From positions 2,294,001 through 2,358,000 of the forward strand of contig CM082592.2 in assembly GCA_040954595.2 (NCBI GenBank): DNA of 64,000 bases. Direction: 5' to 3'. The notes under the pieces are model-generated. The model ran no database searches. It worked only from the letters and a program-made list of their open reading frames with translations, and was not told where the DNA came from. Each line of letters begins with the position of its first letter. Position 1 is the stretch's first letter. Shown here one piece after another: positions 1 to 10,375 of this stretch. The position numbers were made by a program, and so were the translations under genes. This DNA is from Balanoglossus misakiensis (taxonomy: Eukaryota; Hemichordata).

Positions 1-822
1 GAGATATGCAGGTGTCACAGGTGACCCCCAATTTTGGCTTTTCAATTTTAGTCCCAACCCTCCAAACGCCAAGTCTGTACCTGCTCTGGATGCCGAGATA
101 TAGGAAAGTAGGTCAAAGGTCACCTGAGGTCACCCAAAATTTTGGCAAGAAATTTTGACCCTATACTGGTCCATGTCCCACAAGAACGAAACCTCTAGCC
201 CTATTAGTTAGCCCGGAATTAGGTATGCACATAATTAATGTGTAAAGCAGGTGTTACAGGTGAGCCCAAAAATTTGCCTTTTATTTTGGCCCCATTGTGC
301 TCACTGACCAATAGACAGTCACTGTACAGGACTATTGCACAGACCAGAATTCCACAATAAGACGTGGACATAGCTTAACCATAGAGGTATAAGTAAAGGT
401 ATAAATTTAATAAAAAGACTAAAAAATTCATAAAAAATAAAACATCCATGATATCAACTTAACACTTACAGGTCGGTGTGAGGTTGACATAAGGTACATG
501 CATACCAATTTTCAAAGCAATCTGACCAGTAATTGTTGACTTACAGAGTTTTGATAAATTTTACATTTTACAAGCTAATTTGCATATTTTTGGGCCTGGC
601 AACTTCGTTTGGACAAACTCCCATCTACAGCCCTGCCTGCACCTACACACCAAATATTGAGGTGATACGCGCAGCGGTTTTCAAGTTTTTGATGTGGACG
701 GACATACAGACATACATCCATACATCCATCCATCCATCCATCCATCCATACATACATACAGACGCAACCCATCCCATAAGGTCCCATGGTATATAGGCCT
801 ATACCAATGGGACCTAAAAATA
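1..822 (+). repeat. Dispersed repeat, copy 1 of a direct duplication
   Basis: This block matches 1569-2382 almost base for base, with an offset of 1568 up to about base 740 and 1560 after a length change in the CATC tract. It begins with tandem-like segments: the stretches near 1-240 and 241-300 resemble each other. It then runs through an AT-rich stretch and a CATC/CATA microsatellite (711-760), and ends in an imperfect hairpin (781-816) whose arms read GGTCCCAT and ATGGGACC. The open frame at 533-796 is repeated in the other copy and is continuous with the microsatellite, so I do not call it a gene. The family is not recognised. The window may start inside the element. Confidence 0.85.
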
Positions 823-1408
823 ATTTGAAATGGTTATTCACAGTAAGATTTGCCTTAAAAGTACGATCTCGAACTTGGTATTAGTGATCTACAATTCTCT
901 GTTCACATGTGCACTTTGCCTGGTTTGACAGAGGAATATCTGTTGGTACAAATCAGAATGAATCATGAGATATTTCTAGTACTGTGTGCTTTCAAAAGCT
1001 GGCTGAAACACTGATAATATACCAATTTGCTTGTTAATTTGAGGAATTTTACCTGGTGAAATAACAATTTGTATTTTTATCTGTCTAGCTGAATTTTGGT
1101 GATTATCATTATGCTCCATATTTGCCTTTGTACTTTTACAAATATTTTAATCGAGGTTGAAGACATGTAACACCACTAATATGTAGATTTTTATGTATTT
1201 GATAATAAACAGAGGTCGCGATAACATTTTTTTGAGTGTGTATTTTTGATGCAATCATAAAAAAATAGCGTCAAGGACACTGTGGTCCCATTTGAGGATT
1301 ATGCGGAAACAGTGACACACCAGAATAAAAAGTACAGGTGACATTGCAAGCAGATCTGCAAGCAGCAATATCGGGCCCAAGCCAACATAGCACATAGCAA
1401 TAAGCATA
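823..1408. other. Spacer between the two repeat copies, no gene seen
   Basis: AT-rich sequence without a convincing reading frame, splice-bounded exon or inverted repeat. The only feature of note is that it ends where homology to the tandem segment of the flanking repeat begins, near 1409. Confidence 0.5.
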
Positions 1409-2382
1409 TCTGCTCTGGATGCCAAGATATGGAAAAGTAGGTCAAAGGTCACCTGAGGTTATGCAAAATTTGGGGAAGAAATTTTGACCCTATACTGGTC
1501 CATGTTCAACAAAAACCAAACCTATAGCCCTATTGGTTAGCCTGGAATTAGGTATGCACATAATTAATGAGATATGCAGGTGTCACAGGTGACCCCAAAT
1601 TTTGGCTTTTCAATTTTAGTCCCAACCCTCCAAACGCCAAGTCTGTACCTGCTCTGGATGCCGAGATATAGGAAAGTAGGTCAAAGGTCACCTGAGGTCA
1701 CCCAAAATTTGGGCAAGAAATTTTGACCCTATACTGGTCCATGTCCCACAAGAACGAAACCTCTAGCCCTATTAGTTACCCCGGAATTAGGTATGCACAT
1801 AATTAATGTGTTAAGCAGGTGTTACAGGTGAGCCCAAAATTTTGCCTTTTATTTTGGCCCCATTGTGCTCACTGACCAATAGACAGTCACTGTACAGGAC
1901 TATTGCACAGACCAGAATTCCACAATAAGACTTGGACATAGCTTAACCATAGAGGTATAAGTAAAGGTATAAATTTAATAAAAAGACTAAAAAATTCATA
2001 AAAAATAAAACATCCATGATATTAACTTAACACTTACAGGTCGATGTGAGGTTGACATATGGTACATGCATACCAATTTTTAAAGCAATCTGACGAGTAG
2101 TTGTTGACTTTCAGAGTTTTGATAAATTTCACATTTTTCCAGCTAATTTGCATATTTTTGGGCCTGGCAACTTCGTTTGGACAAACTCCCATCTACAGCC
2201 CAGCCTGCACCTACACACCAAATATTGAGGTGATACGCGCAGCGGTTTTCAAGTTTTTGATGTGGACGGACATACAGACATACATCCATCCATCCATACA
2301 TACATCCATACATACATACAGACGCAACCGATCCCATAAGGTCCCATGGTATATATGCCTATACCAATGGGACCTAAAAATG
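1409..2382 (+). repeat. Dispersed repeat, copy 2, with an extra upstream tandem segment
   Basis: Bases 1569-2382 are the second copy of the repeat at 1-822. Bases 1409-1568 are a more diverged copy of about 84-240, so the 5' part of this family is itself a short tandem array of units near 240 bp. The copy ends with the same CATC/CATA tract and the same GGTCCCAT/ATGGGACC hairpin (2341-2376). A third, partial copy lies at 48027-48150 in the opposite orientation, showing that the family is dispersed and not just locally duplicated. Confidence 0.85.
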
Positions 2383-3008
2383 TGTCAAACTCCTTTTACT
2401 TAGCCTGCGTCGTACACATGTCTAATTCAAAATTCATCAAACAAAATTAGCTACATTTTGAGTACAAAAGGTCGGGCACACAAGTGATTATTTTGATCCC
2501 AGGGGATAGTCAGCGGTATGCGTATGGTTTATGTTGACCATTGTACAAATAGAGAGGCCATTCCTATGCATCAAAATTGATGCACTTATTAAGATTTTCA
2601 CGTCAAATGAGTATTTTGGCGTCAAATATACATAATTTTTGCGTAAACGCAACCTCTGATAAATGCAAATTTTTTTTTTTAATAAACAGCAAAAATGGAT
2701 GCATGGGCTGTTGAATTTCAGTCACCATGACGATGCATGTAGTCTGTGACAAACGTAACATTCCATACAAAGCGTATGATTTCATTTTTTGAGCGTCTAG
2801 CTATTACATGTACATTATATTTTCAGCGAATTTACTTGCAACACATTGCAGGATGATACAATCTCTAGTGCAAATTTGTTTGCGAAATTATGTTTGGCTA
2901 ACATTATATGACAAAAGTGAACATATGTGCATGACTGCCAGATGCTGTTATTTTTCATTTGTCAAGTATACCAGGTCTCATTCACTGGCTTTAGAGAGGC
3001 TTTATATA
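2383..3008. other. Spacer, no gene seen
   Basis: AT-rich, with a T9-10 run near 2672. The short open frames on either strand have no motif, no splice context and no recognisable composition. Confidence 0.4.
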
Positions 3009-3010
3009 TA

Positions 3011-3038
3011 CAGACTCGCCAATAAGTATTTACGCACC
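3011..3038 (+). repeat. Left terminal inverted repeat of the Tc1/mariner element
   Basis: Pairs with 4334-4361 with one mismatch. It lies directly after a short TA run (3003-3010). Confidence 0.9.
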
Positions 3039-3451
3039 TTGACAATGAATGTAAGCTATGAAAGATTATTCACAAAATCGATCGACTGTAACTTATTTCT
3101 GAATATAAATAACTTACGGAAGGTTTAACCCATTTTAGTCAACACAGATGTGTTGCCGCGCCGAATCTGACTGCATAAGTGGCAAGTTTTTCGGCCAGTG
3201 AAATTTCCTATGGTTATTGCAATGGCGGTATACTCTTTAACATCTCATTTTCATTAACATTTCACGCCATTGTGTCCGTGGCTAATTTCCCTCTATTCAT
3301 ATTTAAATCTCCACCAATCAGAGCTTTTAAATGTAATTCTGATTAAATTTTGGGGCGGGAAAATCTGCTAGATTTGCTTATGAATATTCTGATCGAGGTC
3401 GTCGGAGGTTGCTGCATAATTTTTGTTTGTAAACATTGGATCAATGAAACC

Positions 3452-4195
3452 ATGCCCAAAGTTCGCGAACTTCCTGAATTTGTGAAAGGTCAAATTGAGG
3501 CACTGCATAGGCAAGGTTTGAGGAACAGGGAAATCGCAATGCAGCTTGGAATCACCGAAGGCAGCGTCAGGTACAATATTCGGAAACTTGTTCGAAATGG
3601 TAGCACGGACAATTTACACCGATCTGGACGGCCAAGGTGAACAACTGAACGGGAAGACAGAATGTTAATACGATCAAGTCTGACGGACAGATTCAAGACG
3701 GCCCGTGACCTCCGCGCTAAGTTTCACGAGGACACCGGGAAACTTTTGAGTATGAGCACAATCAAATCTCGATTGTATAGAGGAGCCAGACTCCATGGAT
3801 GTGTGACCAAGAAAAAGCCGAAATTACAACCCCGGCACATCACAGCGCGACTACCTGTTCAGTGGTCCCAGGTTGTTTGGTCAGACGAGTCAAAGTTCAC
3901 AGTGTTTAGGAGCCGAGGGAGAGTTTTCGTTAGAAGGCGACCCGGCGAGGAGTACGAAATTGAATGACAGTCCCACAGTAAAGTTTGATGGTGGCAGTGT
4001 TATGGTTTGGGGGTGTTTCTTGGCTGCGGGTGTTGGTTTGCTCGCTGGAAGAACTTAGACGTTCTACAAAACGAAATGCTACGATAGGCTTTGAGACTCG
4101 TCCGGCCAGATTTTGTGTTCCAACAGGATAATGCCCCTGTACATACTGCCTTGGATGTGAAATCATTTCTACAACGTCGATATGTCTCACTCAAA
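3452..4195 (+). pseudogene. Tc1-like transposase, disrupted
   Basis: The frame starts at ATG 3452 (MPKVRELPEF). It encodes an N-terminal helix-turn-helix (LRNREIAMQLGITEGSVRYN) followed by the SGRPR linker typical of Tc1 transposases. A TGA at 3638-3640 interrupts the frame directly after SGRPR, and the same frame continues from 3641. The first catalytic Asp is in WSDESKF (Asp codon 3884-3886) and the second in QQDNAPVH (Asp codon 4127-4129), about 81 residues apart. Between them the reading shifts frame and returns: a TGA follows at 3965, while GGSVMVWG is read in another frame. The third acidic residue and the C-terminal segment are not found before the right inverted repeat. The gene is therefore dead by a stop, frameshifts and a 3' deletion. 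The superfamily call is firm; the exact lineage is not resolved. Confidence 0.9.
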
Positions 4196-4333
4196 TTTAA
4201 TCACAGATGACAGATTTTTGTTCTACGACTGTTATTTATCTTGAATTTATTAAATGTAGTTGAATTTTTGCTAAAAACTGTCTGCAAGGTGTGTTATTTC
4301 ATGTTTCTGAAACGTTTTTCACTGCAGAACGTG

Positions 4334-4361
4334 GGTGCGTAAATACTTATTGGCGGGTCTG
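4334..4361 (-). repeat. Right terminal inverted repeat of the Tc1/mariner element
   Basis: Reverse complement of 3011-3038 with one difference. Confidence 0.9.
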
Positions 4362-7083
4362 ATACATGTACATATTATTCTTGATGTTGTTGTAAACATT
4401 TCTTTTGTGTCTGTTTCAAGGTCAGATGAGGTGAGTTATAACACTTGATTCATAGGTTGTGTGACTTTTGAAAACCCTCACTCACATTGATGGAAGAATT
4501 TTACCTTAAAAAGAGTATACTTCAGTTGTCCCTAATAATAGCCTTTGTGTAAATTTCCCCTCTCTGAAGTGAGACAGAACTAAAGAAAGCATCTTCATTT
4601 TGCTGCCAGATGCATGAGCTAGCTGGTGAAGTTCCCTGTGTGTTCCACAAGATTAAACTGTCCCAAGATGGGTAGGCAGTAGAAATGAGGTCTGTTGGCG
4701 TCCTTCAGTCTCAAGAGACTATGGATCTGTGTGCTGGGATGTTGGTCTAGATCCGGAACAGCGTAGTACATGTATGAGGCATTGAGCTTATGTTCCTTCT
4801 GGGTGGTCCTAGATTCACTGCTGTACAGTACAAATTTATTTTAGGTATGACTCACAACACAAGCACTCATGTGGGCATTGGTGTCATACTCAGTAATAGC
4901 CTGCATCCAGTAGTCTGAAAGTAGGAGGGCTTCGTGATTAAGAAGAACAAAGATCTGAGCCTAACAAACTGCATAAGGCAAATCGGTCTCCTGGTGAGAT
5001 TATACCATGCACCTCAGCTGTCATGATCTCCAGTATATGCCTTGGTGAAGTACAATGCAATCTCCACTGCACTCTTGCAAATGGCTTGACTATTAGTCAT
5101 TCCTGAAGAGCAATACTCCATGGTTGGACAAATATTCATCACATGGTGAGAAACATGTGGATCTGGGAGCCCGCTATAAGATAGCTTAGGGTTGAAATCA
5201 TGAGTTGATGGTCTAGCTCAAAGTAGTTTTCAGGAATAGAGTGATCTGACCTGACCCATCCTCCTGGCAAAGTATTCTCGGTTCCCTTGACATTATGTCA
5301 AATTGTGTGTATCATAAAAAGGCCAATCAGTCAGACAGGCCTCTGCCAATAGAGATAAGTCACAGCTGTTACAACCATCTCAACACATACCAAGAACCAT
5401 AGACAATAGTAAAGAGAAAAGAAAACTAATACATATGTAGATTACAAACTGCGAATGGATTGGCTGAGGGAACAGGATCCAGTGAGTACATGAGTGATAA
5501 AAGGATTTGAGAGAATAATTAAACAGAGCTCATGCCTGGTCGGTTGATGTGGTATTGGCTGTTCTTGTCTACTAACACTACTTGAATGGATAAGGCTATG
5601 TGCTTTCTGGTGATATAGTAAAAGACAGAACTGCATGAAGCTCAGTTTTATGTGCAGGGGTTAATTCCCACGACACTGGACTGCCAGGCATGCAGAAAAA
5701 ATGGTCTGATGCAAATCAAGACTTGTAGTGAAGCACGAAAGGTTGTCAGGTGATTGTCACCATACATTTCACTGTATTTTGAGGCCTGTCCCCAATATGT
5801 AACGTCTTTGATGGAAACATTTTTTACACTTGAGTGATTTGGCCTGAGCAATATCCATAAGATCCCATTGAAACTTACGGATTTAGGTAAAACAGTTGTC
5901 ATCAAGTTCAGATGACCAGAGGTTTCAGAAAGATGAAGCTGCCCACAACTTGACAGAGCTGACAATATCAGAGATATCAATGACAACACCAGTAAATGGT
6001 GTGTTTCAATAGTAAAGACACAAGGAAGAGGATCACTATGATCAGAGGCTGTATACTAGCTGAAAGATGTATCTTAGTGATCACAGGTGGACGTATACCC
6101 CACAGGTGTTGCCTGCACCTCAATAATATCATATGTACAGGCACATGTACCGGTACATGTATAACCTATAAAATGATAGTTTCGTAATGTGGAAAGAATA
6201 GTATGCCTCTGACGGCAAGGAAGAAGGAATTCTGACAACTGCTAAATATTAAAGTGACATCGCATATGGGCAGCCAATGGGAAACCCATTTGCTATAATT
6301 TCTGCCTTGTGAGCTGAATGCCAAGTTGAACTGTCCTCCAGGGTGGGACCCTGTGGTGATCCATGATTGCTGCATCCCCAAATGGCATGCTAGACACTTG
6401 CCTCCGATGAATAGGGGTATATATGTGACATAGCTGTATCCCAGAAGCCCGGTGCAGAAGTCAGCAGTGTGATAGAGCATGTCTGTTACAGATCGTCAGC
6501 CATTCACTTCCATATTCGGTAAAATCAGTGATGGGATAAATACCCTTTTTGTCTGTTGGAGTGGGAAATCTGCTGAAATATTCCACTATAGGAGCAAAAT
6601 TATTCACTTTATAGACTCCAAGAGTTACTGAACAAGTGTTCTCAGCACAATGCTACTAACCTCCCTCAAGTGATTCTGCTAGATTTCAAGACAGCAGTTA
6701 TAATATGTAAATACGAACCAATGCTAAGTGGACAAGGTTGCAAATACTACAGCTAGGCCGGTGGCTCCATGCCTCATAAAGCTGCATTTCTAATACAAGA
6801 TTCTGCAATATTGAAGTCAGGACACACATGGGCCATAGGAGTATGAAAGTAGAAGTAGCACCCAAACCATACACCCATGCTATGGGTGTGGGTGTAGCAA
6901 AAATGTTTGACACAAGTATTAGAAGCAAGAGCCTGTAATTTACACAAAGGCTAACAAGGCAATACAAAGCAGTATACTCTGTTTATATGTTCTCCAAAGA
7001 TGTTCAAGTTAACATACTCTCTTACGTATGTTCTATAATTAGCACATGTTTTTTGAACGTGAAAGAAGACTTCTGATCATTGT
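4362..7083. other. Intergenic stretch, no gene seen
   Basis: Several open frames of 60-113 codons occur on both strands (the longest is minus strand 5648-5989). None has recognisable motifs, plausible exon boundaries on both sides, or a neighbour that would support it. I see no inverted-repeat element here. Confidence 0.4.
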
Positions 7084-7091
7084 AGGAACGA

Positions 7092-7261
7092 AGGTAGAGT
7101 TGACTTTTCAGAGCCCTCTGACTCAGAGGGCTCTGAGTCAGAGCCCTCTGAGTCAGAGCCCCTCAGAGCCCTCTGAAGTTTCAGAACCTCAGAACCCGGA
7201 CCTCAGAATTCTTGTTGACCTCAGATATAACCCCAAAATGTACCTGTATAATTAAATATAA
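7092..7261 (+). repeat. Left long terminal inverted repeat
   Basis: About 170 bp, matching the reverse complement of 8834-8978 apart from extra copies of the CTCTGA/TCAGAG submotif. The open frame through it, reading SEPSEVSEPQNPDL, is repeated in the opposite arm and is not treated as coding. Confidence 0.88.
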
Positions 7262-8833
7262 TAAAGTTCCTTCACTTGCGGTGATCTTTCACCGCCAGGC
7301 ATTTGTATTCAACCTGTCCCCCATTATATATCAGTGGGAAGGGCAATGTTATGATTTATTTGTGCAGGGGTGAGTTATCATTGTGGTAATATTGATCATG
7401 CAGATATGATGTGGCTATTATAACAAGAAAACTTTCTTTAGAAACTTGTTTTCATTGCCTAGATTATTTTTTATCAAAAGTGATTTGATATTATTCATCA
7501 CATGTTTACATATTATGTATGTATTTATTGTTTTTTCTTGTTTTGGAATAAACTCTTTGAAATGTAACTGCTTGTTTGTAAATTTTTAGCAAGAAATATA
7601 TACGCATTTGACATACAGCAAACCTATAGTAATAATCCTAATGGAAGGAGAATAAGCGCAGTGTGTGAGGACACAAAGTTTGTCAAAAAGTCATTAATTT
7701 GAATGACTGGCAAATCCAAAATGTTTTCCATGGGCTTTATTCTGATGGACAAATAATTAAATTCTTATTTAAGGTGGCATTGCATGAAAAGTTGTGATTT
7801 TTGCCAAATTTACTTTTTTTACATAAATCGGTAGGTCTAATACTGTTCCACATTCTGACAAATGGGTCTTGGCGGAAATGGTGCATAATCACCCAAAAAT
7901 AGCACTTTTCTGAACGAGTCCACAACTTAACAAATAGTAGGTGTCAACAATGCAAATGGCCGTTTTTCTCAGTTTGCATTTTTGCTGCTCTTGACAACTT
8001 CAGAAGAATTTAGCTTCGCTCTGCGTTGGCCGAATTTGCTCAAATTTTAACAGGGGATTGTGTATGACCCATCTAACAAAACAAATTTTTTTAGTCGATA
8101 AAGTGTCCATGGCGGGAATAAAATCTGATTCAATACAACTCATTGTGAATTTGATCAAATTTTCTAAAAATCTAACTTGCAAACACTGTTACTCCTCAAT
8201 GGAAGCAGATAACGCTAAACTAAATTTTGTTTTTTTGCATGTGTACTCTAGTTTCGAATGACATACTAAGATGCATGATGCATGGTCAACCGTTTTACCT
8301 AATTTCAATTGAATGACATAATATCAAAAAAATGCTTCTTTTAACCCAAAAACGCCACCATTTCCGGAGGTCAATGAAATGTGCAACTCAAACAAAAGTT
8401 CAAAAACTCAGCTTCCAGAATATGTATGGTTTATAGGGGTTTTAATAATTATTGTCTTTGAAGAGAAATAGGCCTCTGAAAAAGTCTCAACGGTTTCATG
8501 CGATGCCAATCTGATTGACGGTTTCGTGCAATACCACATTAAGTATCGAATTGATTTCCAAATTCTCTTCTTTTGGTGTTTCTTCTTGCGATTTATTTTG
8601 TCGTGTGCTACAAAATACATTAATATTTGTAATGCAATGCAAGCAAAAAAAGAAAAGTAACGCGTTACTGGTGAATCGGAATCCCTGGCTGAATCTGAAT
8701 CTGAAATCGACATAAACTTCGAAAACAAATATGGCGGGTAATAGGCAGTCACGATCTCGCACTTGCCATACAACGTAGTACGTCGTATTTTCAGCGGGAG
8801 TAATTTTGGCAACATTATACCCATTTGTAATCG

Positions 8834-8978
8834 TTATATTTAATTATACAGGTACATTTTGGGGTTATATCTGAGGTCAACAAGAATTCTGAGGTCCGGG
8901 TTCTGAGGTTCTGAAACTTCAGAGGGCTCTGACTCAGAGGGCTCTGACTCAGAGGGCTCTGAAAAGTCAACTCTACCT
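8834..8978 (-). repeat. Right long terminal inverted repeat
   Basis: About 145 bp, the inverted partner of 7092-7261. The target-site duplication AGGAACGA follows at 8979-8986. Confidence 0.88.
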
Positions 8979-8986
8979 AGGAACGA

Positions 8987-9804
8987 ACTCTCAATTTCAT
9001 GGTCCACATTTTCTGAAATTTTACCAGTAAGCGACTCCAAATTCTTAACTGACACCTTGTATCAAAGGGTCAACGGTTATTATTACAAATTCTACGATTT
9101 AGTCTTCCAAGGCTCCACCTAATCCAGTTCTTGAATAAAACTGATTATCCATGGACTCTCCTCGTCAAGTTATGCATGGCAATCCATTGTTAATGACACT
9201 GTCTCTACTGGATCGACAGTTAAAGGGGCGAAATCATAACACCAAACAAATAACCCACAAAAGAGACAAATTGGCGATGACGTGAAGAAATTCACACAAA
9301 GTGGTGTCTGCTGGGAGCTGTATCAAACCTCACTGCAAACAACACGTCACAATACCATCCAACGTGCACCAACAGCCACATTAGATTATATTGTGAAACA
9401 AATCAATGAAAATGTGTATCTTAAAACACACAGTCATGGAACCATGTGTAAACAAATGAGATATATTCAAAATCAAATTGAATGACAGAGAAAAAAAATT
9501 TCTGAATGCAGAGATTTTTTTTCTGAATGCTCAAGAATTCCTACTCCAAGCTCGGTAGTGGACATTTGCACATGGTACCCCTGACGTCAAGTGTACTATT
9601 TTATCGTAAAGCACACAGTCAGGGAAGTGTAAACAAAACTAGATATATTCAAAATCAAAGAAAATGAATGGCTGAATGATTAAGTGATCCAATGTAAACT
9701 TTTCTGTACATTATAAAAACAATAATTGTAACTCATAGAAAATTGACATCTTTTCTGAATATTGAAGGTTTGATGTCAAATGGGCAATTTGAATCACTGG
9801 TTAT
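8987..9804. other. Spacer, no gene seen
   Basis: Contains short repeated phrases, for example near 9415-9480 and 9605-9665, where ACACACAGTCA..GGAA and AGATATATTCAAAATCAAA recur. This suggests a decayed local duplication. No coding signal. Confidence 0.4.
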
Positions 9805-9945
9805 CAATTTTGAGACGGCTTTGGCAACCAGACCTGATGTAAGGATTAACACCTCTCTACAACCCATTGTCTATGGGGCCGAGCCTCAGCGCCTATACAT
9901 AAACTTTATGTGTGTGGACACAAGCGACTCAAAGGATTAATTCTC
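9805..9945 (+). repeat. Dispersed repeat shared with 50500-50643
   Basis: About 140 bp here are closely similar, in the same orientation, to 50500-50643. Shared blocks include TGTAAGGATTAACACCTCTC, CAACCCATTGTCTATGG and AGCCTCAGCGCCTATACATA. The open frame 9743-9940 covers this repeat and is not conserved in the other copy, so it is not called as a gene. Confidence 0.8.
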
Positions 9946-10055
9946 TGTGTTTACAAAAGGCAAATAGTGTCTCCGAAACGTTTCAAATTTTTACCAGTGT
10001 GACCGTGGTATTATAAACAGGTACCCCAGACTTTGAATGACACACACACTTACAC

Positions 10056-10079
10056 CACACAAACAAACAAACAAACAAA
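10056..10079 (+). repeat. ACAA microsatellite
   Basis: Short run of CAAA units in a larger A-rich stretch (10056-10150). Confidence 0.7.
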
Positions 10080-10375
10080 CATAAATACCCTATAACTATA
10101 CTATATTATAACTAACTATAACTACAAGTAACAACTAACAAAATAACTTAATATACCGATATAAATAAACTGTTCAAATACAGATGTGTACACTGAAAGT
10201 AACTAAATTTACACAAATATATAAAAATGCATTGCAGGGATGCCCCCAAAACTACCGTAAGCACTGCAAGCTGGAAGTCCATGCGTCTACGGACCTCTGT
10301 TGACAGATGAGACATCATGGAGACTGCATGGTAGTTGGACTTCTGGTCCAAATCATCTGGCCGCATTCCTCTGCT

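Larger units (their letters stand above)
3011..4361 (+). mobile_element. Tc1/mariner-type DNA transposon, inactive
   Basis: The element is bounded by inverted repeats of about 28 bp: left CAGACTCGCCAATAAGTATT at 3011, continuing TACGCACC, and right 4334-4361, which differs at one base (CAGACC). The flanks are TATATA on the left and ATACAT on the right, consistent with insertion at a TA-type target, although the exact duplication is ambiguous by one base. The interior carries a decayed transposase (3452 to about 4195). Inverted repeats under 30 bp, size near 1.35 kb and the transposase motifs all fit the Tc1/mariner superfamily. Confidence 0.92.
7092..8978. mobile_element. 1.9-kb non-autonomous DNA element, long TIRs, 8-bp TSD
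   Basis: The ends are inverted copies of each other (7092-7261 and 8834-8978), both starting AGGTAGAGTTGACTTTTCAG. The 8-bp direct repeat AGGAACGA lies immediately outside each end (7084-7091 and 8979-8986), which is strong evidence of transposition. The inverted repeats contain internal copies of a self-complementary CTCTGACTCAGAG motif, and the two arms differ in the number of these copies, which explains 170 versus 145 bp. The 1.57-kb interior has no transposase-like frame, so the element would need a transposase supplied elsewhere. An 8-bp duplication fits hAT or Merlin, while long inverted repeats are commoner in MULE-type elements (typically 9 bp). I do not assign a superfamily. Confidence 0.9.

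Noticed and set aside
7046-7255. SEPSEVSEPQNPDLRI protein repeated at 7.1 and 8.9 kb
   Set aside because: The shared part is the terminal inverted repeat of the 7092-8978 element.
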